64,000 nucleotides of DNA. Source: Atriophallophorus winterbourni (taxonomy: Eukaryota; Platyhelminthes; Trematoda; Plagiorchiida; Microphallidae). This document shows, one piece after another, positions 41,701-54,800 of this stretch. The stretch covers positions 1 through 64,000 of the forward strand of contig JACCGJ010015380.1 in NCBI GenBank assembly GCA_013407085.1, read 5' to 3'. Each line of letters opens with the position of its first letter. Within the stretch, counting starts at the first letter, position 1. Below the pieces are notes generated by a model, which saw nothing but the letters and a program-made list of their open reading frames with translations, did not search any database and was not told the DNA's origin. A program made the translations under genes and the position numbers.

Positions 41701-43286
41701 ACATATCTTGGATGGACAGAGTGACTAATGCTGAAGTTGTTTCCAAAGTAGTCTACAGAACATGTTCACCCTATTGCGACAGCGCCGCCTGCGGTGGCTT
41801 GGTCATGTCGATAGAATGGAAATGGTCGTATTCCGAAAGATCAACTCTATGGTGTGTTGCAATTAGGAAGTCAACCATTAGGCAGAACGCACTTGCGGTA
41901 CACAACGTTTGCAAAAGAGATATGAAAGCTCTTGGCATTGACCCCGCGAGCTGGAAAGAATTTGCTCTTGACCGCTCACATTGGAAGCATTGTGTGAAGC
42001 GTCGTCTGCAAGCTGGGGAAGAGCAGATACAGCTCTTGCCTACTGAACGCAGATCACGCAGCTGGCGTGTAACTGACGCCTTACAACAGAGTTCTGACCA
42101 TCGTTGCAAGCTCTGCGGGAGAGATTGTTCATCCTGAATCGGACAGTTTAGTAATTCAAAAAGCTGCAAAACCTGGAATGCATGCCATTGTGATGTACAT
42201 CCATGGTAGACATCGACCGAAGGAGGCCAACAACGACTCTGAGTGGTAATTTTATTAAGCCAAGTTGTCCATTCACGAATATAGTCTACAGATCAGACAG
42301 ATGCTAAATTGTCGTCAAAAGCGCTGCATTAATTCAAATTCAACGATATACTAATGAAAATCAACACGCAAATTTCGTTGTAATCAACGGATGCAATTCA
42401 AAACAATATATATTTCATATAACCGCTTAAGACCTCTCGTAATTAGCACGCAATGTGCCGCGTTGTTTAGATTTTCAGTTGACGAAATCTCGGAAACGTC
42501 GATCAACATTGCGCTAATCGTGATGTAGAAAGAGCTATTTATAAATAAAATAGTGATTTCTGTAAAAAGAATTAAACTTAAATTTAGCTTACATCTTTTC
42601 ATGTCTTCTAAACAAATGATTGATTTACAAACATGGAAGAACAAGAAAGAGTGTTGACAAGAAGAAGAAGAAGAGAACTTTATTCGTTAAAACGAATTTT
42701 CAGTTAATCAAAATAGGTCAAACACAGAATTTCAATACGAATAAGGGGGGACGTCAAACTTTGATGGGAAAATTTGAGATTGGCAGTCACATTCAAAATC
42801 AAAACAGTTTCGGTTCCGTCTGCAGGCATGTATGAGTTTTCTTTCGCATTTTTCTGACCGGCGCAGCAAATTCCCCATCATTCAAAAAATAAAATTATTG
42901 CGCAGCGTTTAAAGCGTGCGGGGCATCAAACGTCCTTTGTTTACATGTTCGCGACATGTTAAAACATTTCGAAAACAAAAGGTTCCGTGTTGACTGAAAA
43001 AATAAAAACGCATGGAAACATCAATTTTGAGCACGGCCGATTCAAAGGCCCCGCTCCAAAATCTTATTAGTTGATTGTATTATACAGAATTTCTTTTATA
43101 ATTGCCCAATTTAATTAAATATATATAGTAAATGTTACTCCGTTTGTCAAAAGAGCAATCATGAACCGATTATATATTTTATCTTGTAGATACAGATAAG
43201 GTGTCATATGCCGGTAAGAATACATTAATGATAACCGATCTCATTTATATAATAAAAATAGCGCCTTTCTCTTATGCGCGCCATCC

Positions 43287-43334
<48 letters not shown>

Positions 43335-46300
43335 AATAGAATAAGAAGTTTGATTAAGGTTAATACAACCAATCCGTTCAATCACAAACAGCACGAAACC
43401 GATCGTAAGATGTGTGTGAAAAAAATGCATGCCATGTAAGAATTGTTCAGGTTTATTCGTTTTTTCTGGGCACAAGTGATTTAACAGGTGGATCGTAAAA
43501 ACCTGATCCATCAGCGGCTTACAAAGTCAATTTGTTTACCATTGTTCCATTAGTTCAAGTGCATGTGGATCATAATCGTACTGTCCCTATTTGCTGAATG
43601 TCAATAAAACGGAACCGGACGCTTCTTAGTGAGATGAGAATGCCTACAGATTACTGCTTCTGTTAATAAAATAGAATTCAATCTGTTTTGTCTAGCTAAG
43701 TGTTCTGTTTTATTCAGAAATTATCTGAAATCACGATAGTATTAATTGTGTTAATTACTTCTAAGTCCATTAATTGGTCGTGGTTTGTCTGTTAGTACAG
43801 CTAGCATAGCTGTGGTTAAGAGAGATCCACTAAATCAACTGAATTCGTTTATTGACTGAATGACCGAATATCACTATAATAACTGTAATAAAAGTATTGT
43901 GCGCGACCCAAATCAATGAACGTTCCTCTGATTTTTAGAAATATAATTTTGTTTCTATTCCTTGAAAAATCATGCAAAATATCACATGAAATTTTTTTGT
44001 CATTTGTCTCTTTGCAACAATATTTGCAGTTTCCTATCGAAGTGACAATGAAAGGTTTGTAAATTTGCTTTAGCATTTCTGATACCACAGCAATGCGTTA
44101 CGTGCAACTGTGAGATAAATAACGGATCTAAGAGACTGACACTGCCTTTAGAAAGTTTCATATTCTAAAATATCCAACTTCTAATGAGGGTATTTCTCTA
44201 AATTGATAATCAGCACAGATTTGATTTGAGTGCATTGCCTAATTGGAGATAATATATAATATAGATATTATATATATATATATATATATTATATAACAAT
44301 GTTTGGATATATATATATATATCCAAATTTTGGATGACCGATCTACTGAGTGGCTAAGTCTACATATGAATATAATGGAAAGAGCAAGGTTTTTCAACAC
44401 CCACATCGTTTGCATTTGACAACAAACTGGCTGCAGACGGTTTGATATCATTGTATTAAGTTGGTGAGATGAGGTTTAGTGGAGGTTTTTAAAATGGGCC
44501 CTCACTACCGTCACATTACGATGAAAAGTGTAACTGCTGGCTTCACACACACTCGATGAGATTAAAAAATTATAACTGAGTTATATAAAAATAAATCGCG
44601 TCAAGTAATCAATCAATTTACGCTTCATCAAAATTGAAATATTGTCAAACACCATTAATCTAATCCTCAATACCCCCCGACAAAATTCCAATTTAATTTT
44701 CTTTTAAGCGCAACACGTTTATTATGTTCAATTGTGTTTCAGATATTAGTTGCACCGTCCTATACGGTAGGCAAATTTATTCAATTTTTAAGAGTAGTTT
44801 AAATTACTGTCATCTGCATTTTAAAATCCATAAATTTGATGCGCTTCACTTTGTCTGTTACTCGATCATTGATTGCTTGCACTCAGTCACTAAAATTTTA
44901 TCTGACGGTGGAACTACGCTACGGATACAAAGATGCTCTTTGATGCTCATCAATTACACCGCCTCTCAGTTTAAAATGCAAAATGTGCATTTTGCCAGTG
45001 ACATTCATTCTAATTAACCAAAATACTTGATCTATCATAACGGTCGGTGTAGTTCGAGAAAGCCCTCTAATCCGTTTTTAAATGTTGACACTTGTCATAT
45101 ATTAACAAGTTTGGAATGCGGTATTCTACTTTTCCTCTTATCATCTCACTTTCACATCTAAATTATATAATATTAATGAAAACACGTAAATTTATATTTT
45201 GATATCACAATTTCCAAAAGTATACATCGAGAGTAATACAATGAATATTTGACAAACAATTGGATTTTCGAATTCAAACTTTATTTACATGTGCATTATA
45301 TTTTTAAAAATAATAATATCATCCATCTCACTTAGGCAATCTGAAGGAATCCAACATCTCTACAACTAATTAACAAAATTATTCGTGTTTATTCGCTTTC
45401 GATGGAATTGTTACGTTCTCTTAATCAATGCGGTTTGATTTGCCATAATTTCTCTTTTCAGCATCAATCAAATCAGCGGATAATACGTGTAAGTGCAATT
45501 CAGCCAATCATGCGAAATGCACCGCCAAATCAATCTATGGATCTCCATTTGAAAATGGTTGATGTGAGAACGATAAGGAGTTGAATACTTGATTGCAGCT
45601 GCATTTTGATCATAGACAATGAGCACCTCTCAACGGGTCCAGATTCCTAGTTGATACGATTGAACCCATTGGCTAGATTGTCTGGCCACCGAAGTTATAT
45701 TGTAATGATTAAGCGTAGAGAAACCGGAATTCCGGGCGACGTAAACGCTTTCCCACGTTTAATTCATTAATTCCTGAGGTCAACTTGTCCAACGATAATC
45801 GCTCTCCGTATATTTTCCATAAATGTAAATTTGTCAACATGCGTGTTTTGTAACATCACCAACATCATTTCATCCAAAATAAATAAATCAATAAATAGCT
45901 ATGCATTTGTAACGTAATCTATTTTATCATTATTTCAACATATCTATTTTCGGTTGTAATGCAACATTCTTCGACTAACGACGACTTTGCACAATGTAAA
46001 GCTCAACATCATTTGGGGTAAATAAAATTATGAAAATTAAATAACTGCATCAAAATTTTGCAATTGATTTGCACAGGCTATTACGTCACACCCATGGATT
46101 TAAGTAAGTAGATGTCATAACATAATCTATGTAATAGGTAAGAATATTATTCAAACCGGTAGATTGGCTTCCTTTGAAAAAAAAGTTGTGCTCTACATAA
46201 AAATTGCAAGATATTTTAATTCATCACGCTAATTTGATTAAAAGTCTAACTATATAGAGATTTACTAGTTACTCTTTCATGGGTGAATGTAATTTGTGAC

Positions 46301-49300
46301 AGTAAATGTTTACAAACAAAACTTAAACAAAATGTGTGAAGGTTTCTCTCATATCATAAGTGTAAATCATTTTGATTGATCAATTGATGGTGAGAGTGCT
46401 CACACATATTGGAGGACTTGAACCAATTCAAATGGTTAGTTTGCTTCGTTGAATATCAACTCATATAATTAAATACCCGAATCGATGGGGCCTTAGCACG
46501 CAACAGATTATTTATTCATTAACTCTCTTGTATACTATAGTAAGAGACGGGTGTGATTACGTGGTAACAGTTCCCTCTTCTAACATCTTTTATGTTGCCT
46601 GCACAGGCTTTAGATCACTCGATACAATATAAACAAATCAGGCCCATGGTTTCACATGAATTCCCATAAGATTTTACCGATTCATCCTAGACAAAACAAG
46701 AATTCCACAACAAGAGAAGGCCGCACATGAAAAAGAACACAATACATACAAAATTTCATATAGGCAAACCATTTAACATCAATACCCACCTCAACGTCTG
46801 TCACGGTAGTAACTTCAACCTGACTTGCCAATCTGTTTCAAGCAAATCTGTTTTATTTCAAGTGCAAACTACGTTGTTAGCTGAATAGCTTGTAATAACT
46901 GGCGATACATTACTTTCAATTGATTGAGATGATTGTTCGTTTTACCTAAAATGTTTCGGAGAATTTAGGAATAAATGCATTGATCTTCTCAATATTACAA
47001 TAAAGATAAAACACCAATTACAATTATTTTAAGTAACTTCCGCTATTTCGCTATCGCTTATAATTCATTTCAAAAATATTCATCTTTCACATTGAAAAAT
47101 TAAACAAACTAGCGAATAATCACTTTTTAAAAACCATTTATTTAGAAATAGCCAAGATTGAAAAGCGTGAGTTTTTTTACAATTTGAAGGACATCAAAAA
47201 AAATTATAATTTCGAGGATTTACAATAAATTACTTTTAATGTTTTTTTTCTGAATTTGAATTGTTCTCTTTGTCCTTAATGGATAATATATTACTAATCA
47301 AATTTTCTAACAAATTAACACAATCGACATTTCACTTCACACTCGCATTTCATTGATTTATACACTTTTTTGAGGTGTCACTGGCGTGTTTGTTGCATAC
47401 CTCGAAAGCAACTTATAATGTTAAACATCTTATATATGAGCAAACGCGATGCTGGAGCCAGACAGATTTTACGAGGAAATCCTCATCTAACCCAAGAATC
47501 TTAAGTGCACTTCATTTTATAGCACGCGGTATGGGACCGGTCTTCAATATTCTGAAGGTTTATCAGTTGGTAAAATGCTGCACCTTTAGACCAACATTGT
47601 TATTACCGAGTCTGAAGATTAACTGTGAGGTTGGCGGCCTGATAACCGAAGCTTTCTGCTCGGAGTTAGAATTTCGTTTACATATTCCTGTTTTACAAAA
47701 TTGTGTGAACTTAATATTTACTCAATGACATCATTCCCAAAAACACTTGGCGCCATGACTCACCACGAAAAGGCTGATTTCGTTAATTTTTCGCGCATAT
47801 CAGTTTGTTCATGATCGTTATACTTAATGATTCTAAAAGTGAACCGAAACACATTTTGTTTGGAAAAATCGCTGAGTTCATAGTTGAGAACATCTTTTAT
47901 GAGTCATTTTACTATAGACCTCATATAATATTTTTTCCACTAAACGGAATATCTCTTTGAATTTTATTTTAAATAAAATATCTCGGGAATACACTCTATG
48001 AGAGCGTACTTAATAGCGTTTTATTAAGAATAAACCGAATTGGAGGTAATCTAAAATGCCATGTGAATCCATTTTGTAGATACTTTGTATTCTGGCATTT
48101 GAAATTCGAAATCCATCGAATGAAACCTAGTCATTTTATACAAACGTCTGGGTGCCGAATTCCATCGCCAAATAAGTGGCACCGATTATGTATCTGTCCT
48201 CAATATTGTCATGCTTTCTGTGGGACATTAAGTTACATTTGTTTGTAATGGCAGAAAGAAACTTAGAAATAACTCAGTCGCATTTCCCGAAAATTAACGC
48301 TTGATGAGTTTACTCAATTCAGGACTAGTTAAATGTAAACCAGCATTAACTATACCATCGAAATTAAATTATTTGATGCGCTTTGAGAAAATAAAATATT
48401 TCCTCTATACTTTGATAATTTGTTTCCACAGCTTTGAAGAAAGGTATGATGGATCATTCAACGAGTCACATATTATTCAACGAAATTTTGATTATTCATG
48501 CGATGTCAACATTTTCTACAAAATTATTCACGATTTTAAGAGTTAGACGAAAACCGCAAATTCCGGATTATTTGAGTTTGAGTAGCCTTTAGTGAATCCT
48601 GTTTAAGTAATACCACTCTAGAAATGGCAAGCCTTGGATTCATGCTCGAAACACTAGCATACGTTAGATTTTTTCATTATATGAGATGCAAATTACAGTA
48701 AACGTTTATTAAAAGTTTCATTTATTCTTAGAAATATAAACGGTATATTCTCGCAATTATCTGAAAAGCGATCACAGGCTGAATATATTAATCAGTTTAT
48801 CCGAACACACCATATAATTCTCAAACGATCGTTCCCTTAGGTTCAGCAATTTAAAACCACTCAAAAATTGTAATAGTTATGCATTTGGACGCTTAACTTG
48901 GATTTCCACTCCAATAAAACATGATATGAATCTTGGAATAATTGATAAAAGCTTTTCTATTTTCAATTGATCTATTCATCATATAATTGAGTGGATGCAT
49001 ATCGACCGTTTATCTCCCCAGAATGATGTGACTGTGTCATTATTTTAAATGGTGCTACCATTTTTAAAACTTGTTATTTGCAAGTTTCATTAGCGTAGAT
49101 TTCTCTGTGTGATGTGACATAACTTTTGCCACCGAAATTGATATTCTACCGTACCTTTGGTCATCTGCTACAAAGCGTACTATACTTGGTTTAATTCTCT
49201 TCCTCAAATACAAGGCTTTCTTAATATTAGTCATGGTTTTATCACCCAATAACGACGATAAAATATAGAATGATTGTGTATTCAATGTAGAGAGGATGTA

Positions 49301-51824
49301 ATCATCATATTACTTTGAAATAAAATCTAATTTTATGCCATAAAATAGAAGAACATTCGAAAATTTATATTGCGAAACATACGCATCGATTTACATTATT
49401 TAACGATTTCTTTATTTATATTTCATTATATGTTCAGGGGAACAAACAGTTGTTTGTAAGTTCCGTAGTATTTAATTTAATCATTAATAAATAATTTGAA
49501 ATCGTCTAGTATTTATTTTCCATCTGACGCTTGTGCCATTATTCACGCGTCAGTCCACAAAAAAGGAAGCCTAAACTGATCGCCGCCTATGACTGTATTT
49601 CCCATTAAGGAGTGCACACAATCCAAGGTAGCTCAGAGATGATTTTTCTCGTTTTTGTCCTTCTCTGCTTATCCATTGCCTATTTTTCTGCGTATTCTGT
49701 GTTCCTGCAATGATGATTTCTCTTGTGTTTTTTTATGAGCAGTACCAGAGCATTTTAAACTACTTTCGGGTTCATGACAAACACTAAAATATGATAACGT
49801 CCGAAAATATTATCATTCCTTAGGACTAGACATATTGGCAAAATATTTGCGATGAGAACAAAATAATTGTATTCTGTTTGTTTGGTTTCAAACAGATTGA
49901 CTTAATAGGAAACATATTATAATGTAGTGATATGAACTCATTTTGAATGCATTAAATTGGTCATAGAGACTTGGTCAGAGAGAATCAAATATGTTTCTTG
50001 GGCGATGTTCGTTTCATACATTGAGATGTGCACTATAATCCGATCTTTTATATAAACCCAAACCGAACTTTCCATCACCTAATAACACTTGTCACTTGTG
50101 TTCACTAATCTTAGTTTGAATAAACTATAAACATTTCTTAATGATTTTCTGTGTGAAATACTGCTCACCAAGTCTCACATATTTACCAAATTGCAAACAA
50201 TGCTGATCAAGATTCAAGATTCAAGATTCAAGAATTTATGGTCACAAAAAGCACATAGCTTCACAATTACCATATCACAAAGTAGTCTTATTAATAGTGA
50301 ATGTGTTGAGTACGACTCCAAAAAATTTCAGCGAGAAAGAGATTTAGATGAATTCAAAAACCGATTGAATTATCTTTGCATCGATGAGGCAATCCCAACA
50401 ATTTACATCAATCTTGTTTGATAATAAAACCGGAATAAAAGTCAGGATACAATTGGAGCACAATATCTACAATATTTGATATTTTAAATTTATATTTATA
50501 TATGGATAGTGGAATGGACTAATAAACAATAAGTAAAACTGGTGTGTTAAGAACAAACGTTACCAAAAATTATTTATTTTTGGCCAAAATCGCCACAATC
50601 TATATTTTTGAAACATTGTTAAACCGTTTGGGCATAATTGATGGTATATGCGCGAACAAAGTATTTAACTATTGAAAGCATCTGGTTTATTTGCAAAAAT
50701 TGGTAAAAAATAAAAGTCAATCGTTTTACATAGTTTTATCAACACAAGGTAATATCTTTCATGTACTAAATTTGAACCAACTATAGTTATTCAAAAACAT
50801 ATTTGTGTGATTAAAACACCAAAATGATCTCAATATATTGGGAACAACTTGATTGATATTCCAGTGTCAGACTGCAATCTTTCGTAGCTTGACAGTCTCA
50901 ATATTTGAGACTTTTGAAGAAGACATTTGGGCAAAACGCCCAATCTATTGATTACAAGTATAGCGGTTTAGTAACCATTGGCGTAATATATCAACTTTTT
51001 CAGCTTTCAAATGCAATGAAAAACTTGGTCAGTTGAAATATTTATTGTATATTCATCAATCACTACTTTCATATTTTTAACGACCGAGGAGAGTGTTTGA
51101 AGACCATGAGACTAAAAAATGCGAGAAAAATATCTCACGGGAATGTTACTATTAAATTGGTAATACTTCATCATTTTCAAAGTTTGAACAGATAAATACG
51201 TATGAAAGGTTGCCCATCCGGCTTAATACATAGCTATATGCTGTAAATATACTACAATGTTTAGTCACAAAACTCAGATCGTTACAATTGGATTACTTGA
51301 CAATCGGATATTTTATCAGTAAAGTTAAATTCAGCCGATTGACATCATATTTCTCAGTTGATTTTCACAGATCTCAAAAAAACAATAATATCGGATAAAC
51401 GTTCAAGAAGCATTTGTTTTGAACAGACTTATGTAATTAATAATAATTAATATTATTATATAAATTTAACGCATTGTAATCGTGTGAACTAGCAGCCGGT
51501 TTACATTTTTTATTGGGTTATAACGCAGTGCTTGTGATTGATTTATCACCAATGCCAACGAGAGTCCTTCGACATGCATTATATAACAAAAGTTGGTCAA
51601 GTCATTTATCCCATTATTGAGGCAACCAAAACTGAGCCTATTTTGTTTGCAACCACAACCAATGTTGCAATATTCCATAAAATATATAATTTATCCACAG
51701 CGCTAAATTATCTTATTTGGCGTACAAAACGATTCCGTCATAAAGATGAACTTCACAACCGAAAAGTTTACCCAAATTTTTATGTGGATACATACATTTC
51801 AACAATTATATTATATAATATATA

Positions 51825-51880
<56 letters not shown>

Positions 51881-54800
51881 GTCATTGCTATTCCATCACT
51901 TCAATTCATTGAAGTGCGATGCAACACCGCTTTTCTTTTCTGAAATTGCAATAATTATTTGAAAGCACAACAAATAGCAACGCTAATTAAATTCTAATAT
52001 TCAATTTAATTTGTATTTTATTTGGAGTTGCATTATAGTGCAGCAGTGCTACAACAACAAAATATGCACATTGCTGTTGTAACATTTTCGATAGTTTCTT
52101 ATGGAAAATCTACTATTCTTCTTGTTCTGAAAATTATCTCTCTTTGTTTCTTCAATCTTTGAAAAATGATATCCTGACAATAGAATTCCAAGCAATATAC
52201 TATAACTTCTATAACCGAATTTATCTACCATCAATAATGCATATATATTGCATTCATTTTAATAACAATCGGATGAATTAGCAGAAAAACAAAACATTTC
52301 GAATAACATACTGAATTAATAAGTTCAATGTGCTTATCCAGGTAGGCAGAAACCTAATAAAAATTCAATTTCGATGGATCAAACGCATAGCGTCGTAATT
52401 GCTGCCGTTTTACTAGGCATTATAATCTAATTACACTCTAATGGGTAAAAATGATTAGTTGTATGTAGTCTCGTCATAAATACACAGCCAGACTGAATGC
52501 ATGCTGTTCGCACTTCTCAGGTTGCGATAGAACTATCAATAACCCCAGTCTTCAGCTTATAATATAATTATAATTTGATTTGAAGTCAATTTTATTATAA
52601 TCTTAAATACATCATTCAAATTGATCATTGATCTCGAATCACAGTATAGATGTAACACTTTTTGGTGTATGTTATATGCTCATACCGATTAATTTTCACT
52701 TCAGCTTCGATCACACTTCAATGCTTGCAGGATGTAAGTACGACAAATATTTCATCAAAATCCATTAGTTTTATGTATTATGTGAGCAAGACCTCAGAAC
52801 TCAGAACTCAGAAACTTTCATGGTAGAAAAAGCAGTAAGCTTAACAAAAACCATAGGATGACAAGGTATATGAAATATATAAAAAAATATAAAATATCTC
52901 AAAATTCCTTAGGTACAGTCACATACCGCATGGCTCGTCATAATCTCAGCAAATTTGGGAGCGAAAACCTCTACAGATTCTCAACGTGTGATTTCTTTAG
53001 GCAAACAGTTCCAAGTGAAACAAATTCTTACCGAGAAAAAAATTGCGACGATAATCCAATGGAGAATGCGGAATGCTTGAAGCCTTTGAATGTGTTCGTG
53101 TTCGAGTAAGACCATTGGGCTTTAGCAAGTGTTTAAGGGTATGGTTTTAAGTATGCAGGATTTTGAATGTCAACATTAGGTCAGTACGTATCCGTCGTTC
53201 GGTAAACTCGTATAGGTTCAGTTTTAACATTCGCTCTGTGACAGGCAAATTTCTGTACCGAGAGACCAGCTTTGTATCGCAAAGATAAATCCTGGCGAGA
53301 AGTTCGATATCCTTCCTTAGCCACGGTGCCCAGGCTTGGATGATATATTCCATAACAGGACGTATATACGTGATAATTACCCGGGTAGGGTTTTGGGCGT
53401 AAAATATCTGAATATTCTTTTGAGAAGACTCAAAGAACGGCAGGCTTTATTGTACACAATCCGGCATTGATGACCCAGATACCGAGATCTTTTTATGCGG
53501 TGGTCCAGACGAGATCTTGCGTGCCAAGCTGATACGTGTGGTGCTGAGATTTTCCAAGCTGCAGCATTTTAAATTTCGCAGGGTTAAATGGTAATTGATT
53601 TAACTGTGACCAACGAAATAAGGTACACAGATCCCGTTGTAATGCCATACAGTCATTAACAGACCTGACACGTTTCCGTATTTTAATATCATCGGCAAAT
53701 AGTATCAAGTTGCATCCAATATCCTCTACTATATCGTTCATATACACCAAGAATAGAAGAGGTTTAAGCACCGAGCCTTGCAGAACTACACTCGTGACGT
53801 CTATTTTTCTTGATAAAGTGCAGCCAACGCGAACTTGGACGTTTCTATCAGTAAAATATTCCCTTATCTAATTAAGCAATATTCCTGTTATTCCAAAAGA
53901 TTAGAGCTTTTTAATCAAGCTTTCACGGTTGACTCTATCAAAGGCTTTGAAAATATCGATGTAGCAAGCATGTACATCGTCGCATTCGTCTAATGCCTTC
54001 ATCCAATCCTCGAACGTTGTAAGTAGGTTAGATAAACATCAACGATGTCTTCGAAAACCGTGTTGTGCTGCAGTCAAAATAATTTGGTTTTCAAAATGTT
54101 CTCTTATGCGCGCAGTCACATTAATTTAGACCTCACCGGAAGTAACGTTACCGGTCTATAGTTTGCAGTGTCTTAACGGCTACCGCCTTTATAAATAGGA
54201 GTTATCATCCCTGTTTTTCATTGCGGTGTTAATTTTCCTTCATTTAGGCTGAGATTGAATATGCGAGTGAGAGGAGCAGTTAAAGCAACGCGACACCTGC
54301 GAAGTATGGAGGTGGTAATTTTGTCTGCGCAAGGGGACATCTTTTCGTTTAGTTGAAAAAGTTCCCGCCTAACCATGTATTCGTTAATAGTCATTTCACT
54401 AAGTAATTAAAATGTGGCGAATTTGGTGAAATTTGATATGGGATACAACACTTGGTATTGAAGACAAATAAGTAAAACATTTACTAAAGCATCGGCGGTG
54501 TGGGTCAATCAATTAGGTGTTAGTACAGAGAATACACTTGTTTAGATCTTTAATCGTTCATTTACTATCTTGTAGAGAAGCTAAGGATTATTTTCCATTC
54601 TCTTAGGCAAGTTGCTTTGGAATTGCATGCGATCTTCTCTTACAAGAGTCGTGACGTAATTCCGTATCTTACAGAATCGCTTCCAATTGGCTTCCGTACC
54701 AAACTTCTTATGAGTTACCCAAGACGCTTGCTTAACAGCTAACCAATTCTTAGTTCTACTCCGAAAAATAAACTGGTTGTTGTCGCTGCATTTGTGTGGT

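Noticed and set aside
46507..46539. A 33-nt open interval before GTAAGA in gene B
   Set aside because: The acceptor (cacgcaacAG) has no pyrimidine tract.
47523..47528. A six-nucleotide interval after a good acceptor (cattttatAG)
   Set aside because: The donor GTATGG is weak; too short to judge.
47375..47728. A 117-codon + strand open frame
   Set aside because: No domain, no signal peptide, and it lies in a gene B intron; a chance open frame cannot be excluded, and nothing supports it as a gene.
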